A stretch of DNA of 64,000 nucleotides from Puffinus mauretanicus. Taxonomy: Eukaryota; Chordata; Aves; Procellariiformes; Procellariidae. The notes below the pieces were generated by a model. That model was not told the DNA's origin and did no database searches. It was given only the letters and a program-made list of their open reading frames with translations. The stretch covers positions 6,527,001-6,591,000 of the forward strand of contig JAJKFH010000102.1 of the NCBI GenBank assembly GCA_023333565.1, in the 5' to 3' direction. Position 1 is the stretch's first letter; the number at the start of each line of letters is the position of its first letter. This document shows positions 22,945-35,457 of the stretch, in pieces. The position numbers were made by a program, and so were the translations under genes.

Positions 22945-23045
22945 AAAAGTGATCCGCAGTGGCATCTCTTGGCTTCCAGGAAGGCAATGGGAATTTTATA
23001 GCTGACGTCAATGGGAGCAGAATGAGACTGATGTTAAGTGCTTTT
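22945..23045. repeat. Old palindromic amniote repeat, fragment, with a CRE palindrome
   Basis: Contains 'attttcaaaagtgatcc' and 'gacgtcaatgggagcagaatgaga', like the old amniote repeat family built on 'ttttcaaaagtg' and 'ttgacttcaatgggag'. Relative to the family core, TGACTTCA has become TGACGTCA (23003-23010), a perfect cAMP-response-element palindrome. The match is visible. A regulatory role is speculation. Confidence 0.45.
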
Positions 23046-24886
23046 TTTATAACCCTGTCCCTAGTGTACAGTCAGTTTCATTGTTTTCCCTGATATTTTT
23101 GTGGGTGTTACATAGATCAAGAAGGAGAAAATAGTACTTAAGAAAGACAAGTTGTGATTGTGAAACCACAAAACTGTCAGAGAGGCTCTGGGGGGCAGCT
23201 GTGGGGCTTGGGACTGCTGTTAATTAATGTTACAGATTTGACTAGATTTTGGTATGACACTATGACTTTGAGCACCTTTCCTTCCCAGAAGACATCATCA
23301 GTAAAGTCCACCCTCTCTGACACAAAATCCAGAGTGGTTCTACTGATGAGCTCATGATTTGCTGCAAATAAGAAGAGTTTGGCTCTTTGGATTCCCGTTT
23401 GTGTTGTCCACCTGAAGCCTGATACCCCTCATAAGTTCATGCATTTGGCATGGGATGTAGAAAGAACACTTACTTTCCTACAGCATTTTGACAGGCTGAT
23501 CCGTGGTGAGACCTTTACACTGTGATGTCTGCTCTCCCTTGATCCGTGTCTGACATTCACTAACGTGAATGGCGGATACACGTGTGTGTAGAAGGGCTAT
23601 TTAGACCTAAGACTTGCTTATCCTAGCGCTGAAGCTAATCTCTTTCACTCTGCTAAGGTCAAGGTTGAAAGATGACTCCAAAGAGCAAAGAAAGGGAAGA
23701 CAGGTTTGAAAATGGATACAGGGAGAACACACAAAATATGCCACTGTAAATGCTGATTTGTAATCTCTCCCTTCCTCTCTTGCCATCCTTTTTTCTCTCC
23801 CTGTCGCAGGTTATTCATTAAGTATTTATTGAAATACATGGTAAAAAGAATTTGTCTAACAGTTGAAGTGCTGATTTTGAACTAGGCAATAGGTGGTGGG
23901 TTTAAATTTGGAGAATTCATATTCAGACAGATGCCTGCGGGTGGGGTCAGAAGTTACCTCTGCAAACTTTGTCCGCCTGACGGTACGTATTCTCACATAC
24001 TGCAATAGAGTGGTGTCCTCATGGTATGTGGGGAAAAAATTGTGGTATGTGGGACAAAAAACTGATTAGGCGGATCAGCCTTTGCCCCATCTCCAGGGGA
24101 TTGCTTTTTAGGTCAATCAGGATAAATCTGTGTGGAATGTAATGGCATTTGTTGAGCAATCAAAAACTTACCCTTGAGCCTACAAACTGCTCTTGTGGTA
24201 TTTAACAGGACAAAAAAAAAAAAAAAGATAACCTGTGTTGCTTTTTCCCCTCTCTTTAAGCAAGGAACAACGGATGTTTGACACTGGCAGGAGTCTGTCA
24301 TATTGTGGTTATGTTACAGTTTTTAACTGAGTGGTTTAAAAAATCATGTGAGGGATAGTCTTAGTACAGGTAAGTTAGAGGATGCAGTAAGCCTATTTTT
24401 CAGTAGTCATGTACCATCATATGTAATACAGTATTTTTTTAAATTATAAATGCAGTGTAACATATGGGAAAAGGCCAAGCCTTGCACCGAAAGCATTGAT
24501 TTCATTGGTCGATGTTCTGTGTATTTCTTTGGGTTTTATCCTTTTAACAATACCAGCCAAAACAAACTCTTTCTTTGTCTCAGTTTCATCTAGTAGAAAG
24601 AAATAATAATGTTTCCGTGTGTAGGTTTATCACCTTTATATCTACTCTGAAAACCTTACATGAAAAGAGCACTAAAATTATGATTAAGTGCAGTAGATCT
24701 GTAAAAGTGGACTCTTTAAGATAGCATTTAAGTGTGTAAGATGAGATAACTTCCTGCTCCAGAGCTCATTTAATCATACGTATGAACTCCTGACATAAGA
24801 AGAGTGGCAGAAATCTGACTGCTGTACTGCGAAGACGGTAGTAATTTCAAACCTCTGCAGCCCCTCAGATGAGTGTTTCTGTCTAC
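23046..24886. other. Non-coding stretch with a tandem repeat
   Basis: A unit of about 21 bp starting TGGTATGTGGG and ending in an A-rich run is duplicated at 24022-24042 and 24043-24064. A15 lies at 24212-24226. No gene or transposon is recognised. Confidence 0.5.
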
Positions 24887-25070
24887 CTATGGTGGGTTTT
24901 TCTTCACAGCGAAGTATGTGTTCATTAAAGCCCCAGTCATACAAATTGTTTTGCAAGAGGAGGACCTTTTCTGGTACTCTTGTAGCAGCGTGGAAGTCGA
25001 TGAGGCTTTGCATGCAGCGGTCTACACATATGTCTGGCAGGACTTTGGCCGAAGTTCTCTGGCTCGTGAT
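24887..25070 (-). other. Open frame between splice-like signals, unrecognised
   Basis: On the minus strand a good acceptor-like tract, CTCTTTCTTCTCAG, ends at 25071. The frame reads open from 25070 to 24774, about 98 codons plus a stop. A moderate donor-like G|GTAGAC lies at 24887/24886, bounding a putative 184-bp exon. The peptide mixes charged, aromatic and hydrophobic residues and looks protein-like (for example FHAATRVPEKVLLLQNNLYD), but I recognise no domain. A plus-strand frame of 94 codons overlaps it (24873-25157), so chance is quite possible. No neighbouring exon was found. Confidence 0.15.
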
Positions 25071-25157
25071 CTGAGAAGAAAGAGTTCACCCTTCAATTGT
25101 GAAGAGGCTGTTTTTTCTGCTGTTGTAAATATAAAGCCTGAGATTGTCTTTGTTTGA

Positions 25158-28100
25158 AAATAATTTTGGTATTTCTTTTGTTTGGAGCATACCATGTCAT
25201 AGCATCATCTGAGGTTAGCACAGCATTTGCTTTCAATGTTGGAAAGCCAAAGCTCTCATAAAGATTTTAAATTGTCTGATAATTTTTAATCAGTTCGTAG
25301 ACTGTGCGTGCTTGAATAGTAAGCACTCCTGAAGAGCTTGCACCTTTAAAAAAAAAAGTGAAGTACACTGAAAATATTGCAGAGTGTAGAGAGGTTTAAA
25401 ATTATTGGAGCACTTAATTTTTTCTATAATTGCTTCAATTTGAAGGGAACTAGGCAAAATACCAAGCTGAAAATGAGTTGCATTAATTGAAAAATTCATC
25501 AGTCAGAAAGTAGGATTTAAACCAAAACGCCCAATTTAAACAAAAAAACACACTAAAAATGTTGGAGCTAAAGCCTTACAGTGATGGGGCTCATATTCCT
25601 CTGTGTTGGCTGTTGACTTTGGAGGATATTAGAATAGCTTCACACATCTGTTTCATGGAAAACAGCAGAGGAACTAAGGTGGAGTCTGAGGCGCGTTGCT
25701 TAGAAAGGAAAGTACTGCAGAGGGAAACCCTGGCTCCTTGCGATGCACCGCAGTGGATAACAATCAAATGTGAGGACAGATCAGCTAAAAGTTAAAATCT
25801 TTTTATAGTAAGCTGACAATAAGATAAAATATTTAACACCACTGTGGATACTTTATGGTGGTAAAGAGCTTTTTGGTAGTATATAATTATATTTCATAAT
25901 GATTTAATGAGCCTTATTTAAAAAAAAAAGTTGTATCACTTGAAAGGTACCACACAAACTAAAGCAAAAATGAGGCACGTTGCTGCAGTTCAAGGCTCTT
26001 TTAAAATTTTCAAGTCAATAAGTTTACCATTAAAAGTAAAATTTGGCTAATAGATAGTCTTTTTCTGGTCTGACTTAAATTTAGCATAAGCACTGATTGT
26101 TACTAAACAAGGGAGAGCTAAAAAGAATTTATTTTTGAAAAAGGATGAAATACGAAGTGTGCATATTGTATATCACTGGAACTTAGCAGGTCCTAACAAG
26201 TCTTGACCATATATGGCTCCAGTATACCACACAGTAGATTTTCATATACCAGGTTTCACTGGGCTGTTGGCACTGATACAGTGAAGCAGAGATAGACATC
26301 CAACTTCCAGTATGTAAGTACACATCTTTGAATCCGTGGGACAGCTCACGGACTGAAACTTCGTTATGGACTTGCATATCTTTCTGAACCTTGTTCACCC
26401 TTTCTTTGCCATCATGCAGAATATTTCATGATACTGTACTTCGGCAGAATGTGGACAACTGCTGTAATTTCCTATATTACCTTTTGCTTTGCACCACGTA
26501 AATGGTTGTGATATGCAGAGGCATAGCAAGTGAAGAGGGGCAAATGTCTGGGGGAAGGTGCTTGGTGCACACTCTGTTGTGTGTGGATCCTGGGAGCGTT
26601 TGGTGTGCTGGTCACCACGGGGTTGCCATGAAGGCGACAGCGCTTGCATTTTGTCCGAGATCTCCGTGGTGGCAGCTGGCTTCACAATAACGCTGGCAAC
26701 AACAATTTCCTCGTCTCAGATCACCACCTGCATAGCTGCAGGATTGCGTCCTGGTTGTTCCTAAACCGCACGTAAGGAAAGGTCACGGGGAATGTCTGCT
26801 GCTGTTGATCTTTTTGTTATCTCTCACACAAAAACGTGTTTGGGCCAGGATGCGTCACCGGTGGGTAAATGGTGTTCAAATTCATTTTTTAGTAAATCAT
26901 GAGTGGAGAAAAACAATGCACTTCCTTTTTAAAGTCTAATAATTTAACGACTACTTTCAAAGGTTCACACTCCTTTTGTTCCTACAGGAAAATGCTGTGT
27001 TTTGTGTATGGCCCTGTTGACAGGACTGGGCTGGACCCCCAGCCCTTTCCAAAATGGCAGAAAGGTTTGAGGGAAGGAAACCTGAATTCAAGTCCTTGTG
27101 TTTCTTAGCTGGGGAACAAGAATCTGACCTGCAGTAAAAGTACCGTTACTTGGCTTGACTGCAAAGTGATGGCTGCCTCAGAATTTAGTATCGAGAAAAA
27201 AAAATATTTGTAGCCATGGCCTCCACACTTGTCTCACTGGGAGGTGCCAGGGGATGCCCAGTGTTGGCTGTGGCGGTAGCAAGAGCAGTGGGGCTGGAAG
27301 CAAGCAGCATGTGTGGGACTCATGTCAGAGCACCAGACGAAGGGGACATCTCTTGGTTGATAAAACCAACAGGCGTGGAAGAGTTGTAGCCTTCTCCTCA
27401 CAGCTTCTTTGCTCCTCATCCTTGTAGTCATGGGAGGACTTGAGCTGTGTGCCTCATGCAGAGCTCAGTGAAGCTGGAGTAAGGTGAGTAGGTTGGAGGT
27501 GGGCAATGATGGAGCCTGTGGGGAAGACGAGTGCTCAATTTTTTGGCCAGTTTTTACATCTACTCTTCCAAGAGCATGTGTCGCTTTACAATTGATGCCA
27601 CTATGAGTGGGATGAGTTCAATATGGGCTCTCAGACCAAGGGCCCAATTTGTGAGGCAAATTAAAGGAAAACACTTGTAGCTGTGAAAACAGTGTGTGGT
27701 CAGGCCAATTATTATTTTCTAAACATCCTGCCTTATATACTTAGAGTTGATGATAGATAATTAAAATTTTGTAGCATTTCTCCAAAGAAAGGAATGAAGG
27801 ATCAGATTTTTGAAGGAACCTGAGTGTTACTCCGGTCAGGGCTGGAAAACTTTCCTGGACCACCGTTGACATTATGTGTAAGTTTCTATCGCACCCTCCA
27901 GCCCACCTAACCAGCCCACACCTTACTGTGTCTTCTTCTGTGGTGTCTCCTTGTGCCACATATACCTCAAGTTTTCCTCATTCTGATCTTTCAGCTGAGG
28001 TCTAGCCTGCTACAGATAGTATGCAACTATTGATCTGAGCTAATACTCTGAGAAATTATTTTTACTATTTTAATGTGCTTTTTTCCCCAGAAATGTGCAC

Positions 28101-29014
28101 AATAAACATTAGTAAATTCAAATTCTAAAGTGCCTGATTACCACTTCAGATGACCCAATTGCATGCCAGTTTTTTATTTCTGATACTCTGCTTCCATTCT
28201 TTTCTTCCCCCCTCTTTTTCAATCCCCCCTCTTGCTGGTGGTAATATAAATCATCCTCTGGAGCACAGATATTCTGCAAGTTGCTGTGCTGGAAGTTAAT
28301 ACTTTAAACAGTCACAGGTTTGGGTTTTTTTCCCCTTTCTCACCTGCACTTAATCCTATCTTCACTGCAGAATGAAAAGAAGTAGTGAGAGGAACAGCAG
28401 TGCTGGTTAGCTATATTGCAATTCCACTGCATTTTGATTAGCCTTAGGCTCAGTTCGCTTGGGTTTGTAATCCACTCATCAAGGTGGATACAAACTCAGA
28501 GAAATGAAACGCCAACTGTGTTTTTTGAAGGGATTTTGCTCTTCTCTTTTTGTATTGGAACGAAATTCACACCATTAAGCAGTGGTGATGGGAGAGGGGA
28601 GAAGAGAAGCTGCTCCCTTTTTAAACTGTGTGCATATTTTTAGATGAATTTTCATTCTTCCACTTCTCTGTGTCTGGTAGTATTGAAAAGAATTTTTGTC
28701 CAATATGCTTATTTAAACAATAAAGGTTATTCTTTTTTACTTCTCAGTGAACGTTACTTGCTTTTAAGAGCTACAAAGCAGGCTTGTGTGACCTCTTATT
28801 ATCCCTCCTGTGTTATGTCTCTGTAACATATCTGAGAATACCTGTGAACGTTTCGTAAGATTATACCTCTTCTGGAAATAAGTATTTTGGTGGAAATAAA
28901 ATAGTGAGTCACAAACATTTCAGTCATTAATCCTCTATTACCCTGCTTTAACATGTACAGTGCATTCTGTTTCTTGGTTTTAATAATCTTTTTTTTTGCT
29001 GGCTTCTTGATGCT
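25158..29014. other. Non-coding block
   Basis: No gene supported. 25800-26150 is AT-rich with no repeat signature. 26500-26760 is GC-richer with overlapping frames on both strands and no domain. 27050-27140 has weak MIR-like words only. Confidence 0.5.
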
Positions 29015-29135
29015 TATAGGATCACAGAATATTTTAGGGACCTGCGAAGGGCTTATGGCTTAACCCCACACTAAAAACAAGGCCAGCTTTGAAATTAGGT
29101 CCTATTTTAAAGTTAAATCAGGTTGCTCGGGTCAC
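29015..29135 (-). repeat. CR1 LINE 3' fragment, antisense
   Basis: Plus-strand reading gives the antisense CR1 order: 'aggatcacagaatattttagggacct', 'gcttaaccccacac', 'aaggccagctttgaaattaggtc' and 'aaatcaggttgctcgggtc'. The 'ggatcacagaat' edge is the CR1 3' terminus. Diverged and non-coding. Confidence 0.7.
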
Positions 29136-29460
29136 CAATCATGCCAAGCACCGCTGAGGATTAGGCACCAAACAGATAAAAGTATGGTTGTACAGATTTT
29201 CTCCACACAGCCTGGCTGTGTGAACTCCAGCACCCACACCCCAGATGGGCACCCTGAAGGGGGGCTCCTCAGTTCCCAGAGACACGCTGGCACGCTCTCT
29301 TTCTGCTCCCTGCGAGGGCTGCGAGGGCTCGAGGACCAAGGGCTTCTGCATCTGGTCTCACAAGCGCTCTGCGGCTGATGGCGAGCGGTACCAGGCTCTT
29401 CAGTGGCGACTTTGTCGAGTAGAGACTCCACAGCTGAAATGTACGGTCTAACTTACTTGT
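29136..29460. other. GC-rich patch, no gene recognised
   Basis: Moderately GC-rich with scattered CpGs, next to a CR1 fragment. Five overlapping short frames lie on both strands (up to 99 codons), typical of GC-rich DNA with few stops. No domain is recognisable. Confidence 0.4.
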
Positions 29461-30424
29461 AGGAGGAGACTTTATTTTGAATGCAAATATGAATGTTTTC
29501 ATCCACACATGCATTAATCTTTTCGAGTCCTGCCAAGCTCTTTTAGCTAGTTTCTCAAGTTAATTATATGTTACAGAGTGTCTGGATCTTTTTATATTTC
29601 TTGAAAAAGTGTTTTAATTTTAAATATATTGTATGCCATTTAACTCTGTGTCTTGTGTTAAGGAAAGAGGTAAATAAGAGAAAATGATCTCTGCACCATT
29701 TACCATTTCGCATTAATGCCCTCTATGAACCGCAGAGTATTTTTTTCAGGATGTCATGTAAACGTATCCCATGCTTCTAAGTATGGGAGTAAGAGGAAAG
29801 AGATTCTTCTCAATGTGTCCGTTTTAAGACAGAATAATCAGAACTAGCACCACTGTTTTTAAAATAGAGGGCTCAGTCCACAGAGGATTTGATGGGAAGT
29901 TCTGGCAATTCTTTTATTTCAGCAAGGTACTGTTACTGGAGTCCTTTTTCCAGCCTTTTCAATGAATGCTGAATGATTGTGGACTACTTCAAAGCGCCTG
30001 TGAATGGTAGCTGGGAAAAGCAAGTGGTTCTCAATAGGTTTGAATTTGTTGTCCAGGGGCCTGAGTTTTTACTGGGAAGTTGTAAGGTTTCTACAAAGTA
30101 ATGAAGGTCATAACATATTTTGCTAACTACTAATCTGTCTTAGAATCAATGGACTAAAAGTGAAAGACTCGAACTGTACCTGTATAACCATTTTAAAGTG
30201 GCACCAGAATGGGATGTCACAGTACAGGGTGGTCACACATCCTTTCTAAGTGCTTGGCAGTTGTGCGGGGAGCCAGAGCAAGGGACTGATCTGGCTGCAA
30301 ACTAATGTTTAGTTAGTTTTTAATGACCCTGTCACATAAGCATCAGCAGCTGTCCTAATGATGTAGCAGGAACATCAGGTTGAAGGGCAAGGGGAAAAAG
30401 AGAAAAGTCTCTTTTAGCAGACGC
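29461..30424. other. Non-coding stretch
   Basis: AT-rich, unique-looking DNA without supported features. Confidence 0.5.
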
Positions 30425-30548
30425 TGGCTTTTGCATTGGCTCCTTGCTGACCTTGCTTTGATCATAGCTGACCCTGCTTTGAGCAGGGGGTTAGACCAGA
30501 GGCCTGCTGAGGTCCCTCTGAACCTGAATTTTTCTATGATCCTATGGA
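30425..30548 (+). repeat. CR1 LINE 3' end, sense
   Basis: Includes 'gaccctgctttgagcagggggttagaccag', 'ggtccctctgaacctgaatttttctatgatcctatgg'. This is the classic CR1 3' end, with the terminal TTCTATGAT repeat. A partial internal duplication of 'gctgacc(t/c)tgctttga' precedes it (30447-30483). Confidence 0.85.
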
Positions 30549-30904
30549 AGTGATTGTGGAACTGCAGCGTCTCTTTTAAATACCTCAGTTGTTTGGTTTC
30601 TTTTTCCAACTGCAGTGTCTAAAGTAGCTGGAGGAGGGAATTTTCTGTTTGGCAGTCAGTTGGATAAAACCATGGATTCTGCTTGCACAATTTGCTTCTT
30701 GGAGAAGGCGGCCGTCCTGCGTACGTGACGTGGCTTCGTGTCTGCTACATCACTGCCCTCACCGCAGCTTAGTGGTATATGGGGAATATACCGAGACTGT
30801 AGTGGCGGTGGTTGGAGGTGCCCAGCAGGAGCCATGAATGCCCGCTTTGCATTGACATACAAGGCAAAGACATTGGGGGAGCCCCATTGTGGGGGTTTAT
30901 TCTG
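30549..30904. other. Non-coding gap between CR1 copies
   Basis: No gene supported. Two overlapping frames (30649-30837 +, 30656-30862 -) compete. A motif TACGTGACGTGG near 30722 resembles CRE/ATF6-type sites, possibly by chance. Confidence 0.45.
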
Positions 30905-31290
30905 TCCTGAATAGCACAGGTGTAGTTGGATCCACTTTTGGGCTAAGTATGGACTGGTATTTTTTTATGCAACTGTGAAACTCTTTGCCACAGGAGGTTA
31001 TGGATGGTCTAAAGTATAACTGTGTTAGAAAGCAATCAGACAAGTGGATGGAAGAAAAGTCCATTGGGGCTGTTGAATACAAAGATGTACCTACAGCCTG
31101 GAGGCTCTATCTTGGGGCAGTTGGGAAGTCTATGAGCTATAGGTTGCAAGGAGTTGGGAAGATATACCGGAGAAAGAATCACTCTATATCTGGCTCTCTT
31201 CTATAGTCTCTCCCTAGGTGTATGTTCCTCGTTATTGCCAGAGAAGGGAATGGATGGGCCTTTTTCCTGATTGCATATGACTCTTTGTAC
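30905..31290 (+). repeat. Old CR1-family LINE fragment (different subfamily), sense
   Basis: Shows 'gaaactctttgccacaggaggttatggatgg', 'gttagaaagcaatcagacaagtggatggaagaaaagtccattgg', 'tggctctcttc' and 'tgccagagaaggg', the layout of old CR1/L3-like 3' regions ('aactccttgccacaggatgttgtgg ... gattagacaagttcatggaggaaaggtcc'). The plus-strand open frame at 30985-31206 is inside this non-coding tail. Older and of another subfamily than the copy at 35.5 kb. Confidence 0.7.
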
Positions 31291-31844
31291 CACCCCCTGA
31301 AGTCCTTTTGAAATCTGTTTTATATGTGAGAATTGGGGAATGTAGCCAAACTGCTGATACTATTCATGGTGAGAATTTGCTACTTGGAGTTGAAATAGCT
31401 TTGAACTACTTGTACTACCATTTAAAAAAAAAAAACCCAATATGCTTAATATCATTGTTATCTTTTGTTATTAGACTTATGTTTGCAGAACCAGTTGTCA
31501 TTGTAAAGCAAATCGAGATCTTGACTGCTTAAATTAGAGGCCATTAAAATGGGCTAAAGACTGAATATCCTACATCAGGCTGCTTACTGTCGTACTGAAG
31601 TATGCTTGGGTATGAGTACTGTTCCTCTTGAGACCTTAACAAAAAACTAGGTGAGACTTTATGAGACTCTCCTGCTGTGTAAAACTGATCCACAAAACTG
31701 ACTGTGCAGCATGGAAATACTGACAAGGGATTAATGATTATGCCACTTGTAAACAACAGGAAAAAAAGCTAAACTAAATATTTTTGTAAATCTTCTTTAT
31801 GATCCCCATTTAAAAATAGCTCTTACAGTATTTCTTAGGAATTA
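31291..31844. other. Non-coding stretch
   Basis: AT-rich DNA with an A12 tract near 31424. No gene or named repeat. Confidence 0.5.
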
Positions 31845-31960
31845 AGGGTCCAAATCTTGCAGTAGGTCTCTGTGCTTTTGCAGGACTAAAATCAGCAGGG
31901 CTCCACAGCAGCATGGGGCTTTGTCCACTAGGATCCAGCTGCAAGCCTGGAAGCAGACTT
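31845..31960. repeat. Possible half of a palindromic amniote repeat
   Basis: The edge 'aagggtccaaatcttgcagtagg' resembles the 'gggtccaaatcctgcagtc' ends of old palindromic amniote repeats. The matching right arm is not evident. Weak assignment. Confidence 0.25.
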
Positions 31961-32414
31961 TGTTTGTGTGTTGGTCTTAGTTGCTCTGGACCAGAGCCAG
32001 AGTTTTGCCTCTGCTTAAGGGCAAAATTGTACTCTGAGAGGCCTTCTGCTGGTGCAAAGAACTGCTGGGCTGTATGCTGATCCAGTAGGTTTTAAACATA
32101 TAGTGCAAATTAAATTAGTATCCCTAACTTACTGTCAGCGCTTTGACTTCTCCTCCTGAAGCCTGGTCATACTCGTATTAAAGTTCATACTCACACTGAA
32201 GGTAGTGAGAAAGCCCTTCTTCCCTGTGAGCAAGACCTCCTTTTAAGAGGCATCATTAGGATTGTGTGTGCCTGTGTGCTTCTTTATGGGCTGTAGGATT
32301 TGCATAGCTTCATTTGTTTAATCTTGTGGACTAGTTATGGGCTTACATTCTTTTTCAATGTCTGTCTGGTTTGTTTTCTCAAAGTGATGGGCAGGCCTTT
32401 CCCAAACAATTCTG

Positions 32415-32500
32415 ATCCTCTAATTGATCTGGTTTTGAGCTCCCATTGAATTCAATAGATGTTCTGCGCATGGAACAATTACAGGATCAGGACAATGTCT
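32415..32500. repeat. Palindromic amniote repeat relic
   Basis: 'gagctcccattgaattcaatagat' (32437-32460) is the CCATTGA-TTCAATGG core with a perfect 12-bp palindrome, ATTGAATTCAAT, at 32445-32456. 'tctgatcctctaattgatctgg' to the left and 'acaggatcagga' to the right echo the TCTGATCC/GGATCAGG outer arms of the family. Outer arms and core lie in the expected order. Confidence 0.5.
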
Positions 32501-35457
32501 ATTTAAGTTCAGTCAAGTCATATAAAAGTGTCTTTTTTCCCTCCCTTCCAGCAGGAAATTGATTTCATGCTTTTCAATCTCCCAGCGTATTTATTAAACT
32601 ATTATTTATTCATTTAGTTACTGTATTATTTAATTTTATACCAAAATGTGGCTTTGGTCTCTAGAAGGAAGAGTGGGAAACATTGCGATTTTTTTTTTCC
32701 CTCAAAAAGTGCTTATGTTCTTGCCTCTTTTTTAAGGTACAACACTACTGTGCACCTTGGAACAACAGTGGCTAACAGCTTTTAACAATAGGAGCGGGAA
32801 TAATGGCAGGGGTAGCAAAGACATAAAGAATTTTGAAAAGCAATATTCTTCGATGCTGGGAAAGTAATAAAAGGTCAGAACGAAGCTCAATAGAAAAGCC
32901 ATTATGAAGGGAATGGGCAGAATTCTGGTTTTATGTTGCTTTCAAGGCTTTGGATTTGTTTTCTTTCCATTGTGACAAATTTTATTTGTTTAATCCAGAT
33001 TATGATTATTATTATTTGCTTTAACTCATGCAGTTTTACCAGGTGTGATTTTAACGGTGCACAACTGTAAATGGCTATGTTTTAGAGGCTTCTTTTTCTT
33101 TCCCTTTTTTATTTGGAACCGTCTGTATAATGAATTCTTAACGAAGAATTATTGTTTATTACTATTAACTCAGGGCCAGGCTGTGCTACCGAAATACAGA
33201 CTGAGTAGCACCATACACTGCTGTTAGCTCCGCTAACTGCTGTAGGACTGCTTACGAAGGAGGGTGGGTGCTATTGAATGTATTTCATGTACTGTTCAAA
33301 AGTCCTTGCCATTAATTGAATTCCGCTGTGTCTGCAGTCAGTGTTGAAATCTCCATTAACTTCCATGCTAGCAAAACTAAATCGGCTGTGACTGCTTTTG
33401 ATAACACCATCCTAGAATTTACTTTCTTACCCCTCATTAATTAAAAATACATTCTGCCCCCATTAGTTATGGCAAAAGTATGTTTTGAAAATAGGACTGA
33501 TAAAAGAAAATATGTACGGCTGAAAGAGATACATAACGGGTATCGATGCTGGAATCTATCCTCATTTCCTTTTGGTTTTGACCTAAGAAAACAATTCTGT
33601 GTGATGGGGTCCTCATGTAAAGCACAGTCCTCTTCCCTTTTCCCTTCCCTATTATGTAAAAGCAGCAAAGTTGGCCAATGAAATTTAAAATCAGCATCCT
33701 TCAGCTAGATCTTTCTTCCAGATATATCATTGGTCGTTCAGCAGATGCTCAGTCAATAGGTCCTGATAGCCAGTAATCTGGTCTATTTCAAATATTCTAT
33801 TTCTAAATAATGTGTAGTGACTACATGTGGGGAGAGCCTGCATAGCTCACATTTATTTCCTCTCTATTGCATTTCATATTTTTTCATCATTTTCATTTCT
33901 CCCAGCCATGTCTGATAATAGGATCCCACCATAGATAGTGCTGGAAGTCTGGAAGGTCTATAGAAATGTCCCCCCAGAGCTGTTAAAGACAGATTAGACA
34001 TCCATTTCAGCAAAGAAATAGTCCAAACCTTGGACCAGTCCCTTTGGGCGGTTTTATGCAGGCATCTTTTTTCTGCAATTTTTTTAGAGCAGTTATTGGA
34101 GGCTTTTTTTGGTCTTGTTTTGTAGTAGGGGGTAGTGATTTAAAAGCACTCATGATTTCTCTCTGCTGCTATGGAATTAAATGCTAACGCTCTCGTTTAC
34201 CTCAGAGGCAGATGAACTGTGCCGCAGGCTGAATGCCTGGAAATCCCCAGCCTAGAAGTCTAATGATGAGCCCCATATGCAAGCCACCACTGCCACAGTA
34301 GAAGTTGTTAGTCTCAAATATAAGCAGTGAGTACAACAGCTGCCAGATTGTTGCTCAGAAGATGCAGGTCCCCAAATAAACAACTTATTCCTTCACCATT
34401 TCCTCTTTCATTATGCACAGGGAGGAGTTTTCTGTTTTCTTTTACGTGTCTTCATTTGTTTTTGCCAAGTACACTTAGCAGCTGAGAGAGTACCCTTCCT
34501 TGCCTTTGCTGGATATCAGCATTCTGAAAAATGAACACAAAATGCATTCGGACTCTCTTTCAGGTCCAGAGGTTGGAATTTCAAATAACTGTAACTGAAA
34601 ATCTTGCTTACATTTTGAATTAAGTTTACCTTTTTCCTCTTGCCATTTTTTAATTCAAAATTGTTAGACTAACATGTTTCTTGAAAATTGTTTTGTCACT
34701 GGGAAAAGGAAATGTTTTCAATATTTAAACCTAATTGAAGACTGGCTTACCCTTTTTCTTTCCTTTTTTAACCTCTCCAAACATGTACTTTTCAGATTCC
34801 TTCTTAGCTGTCTAAAGTTCCCCTATGCCCTTTCTGGTTGACTTTGTTAGCGTGGTACATTCCTTTTATGGAGTTCTACATTTTTCATTTTTTGTCCTTC
34901 AGCGGATTCTTCAGATGGGATTCTTGGCCGCCTACATCTATCTCACTCTGGGTACCAATGTGTACTATCATCTCTTTCATGGGAGATTGTGCTTGCGTCC
35001 TTCTTCCTGTAGGGTGTCAACATGGAGAATCAAGGTACAGAGTTGTCCCTTGCCTTAACCAGGGCTGCTGCTGATAGCGTGCCAGAGGAGACTTCTTTCT
35101 ATGTTGTGGTACTTGATAGTGCTGGGCATTTATTCGAATTTCTCAGCTGAGTGGGTGATGTACCGGGTTCCTGGGATTCTACACTTGTCGCGTGCTTCAG
35201 GCTCTCAAAAGTTTTGTCTGCAATGGTGCTTCTGTATGCACTTCTTACCTTTAAGGAAAGTGAGAGTATCCAAATTATCAGGTTGACCAACACTTGCTTT
35301 AAAATGTTGGATGAGCTTAACAGGAAGAACATGTCCTTTTAATCTAATGCAGCAATGGGTAACGTTCTTGATTACAAAACTGGAAACCAAGCTACGAGCA
35401 AAAAGGGTGAAACAATAAAAGAAACCTCTAGATTGTATTCACAGCCTCCTCTTTTGT
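32501..35457. other. Non-coding block
   Basis: No gene supported. Several AT-rich tracts occur (32580-32650, 34640-34740). 33340 has 'ctccattaacttccatgc', a weak echo of the palindromic core. Overlapping frames at 34825-35390 on both strands show no domain. Confidence 0.5.
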
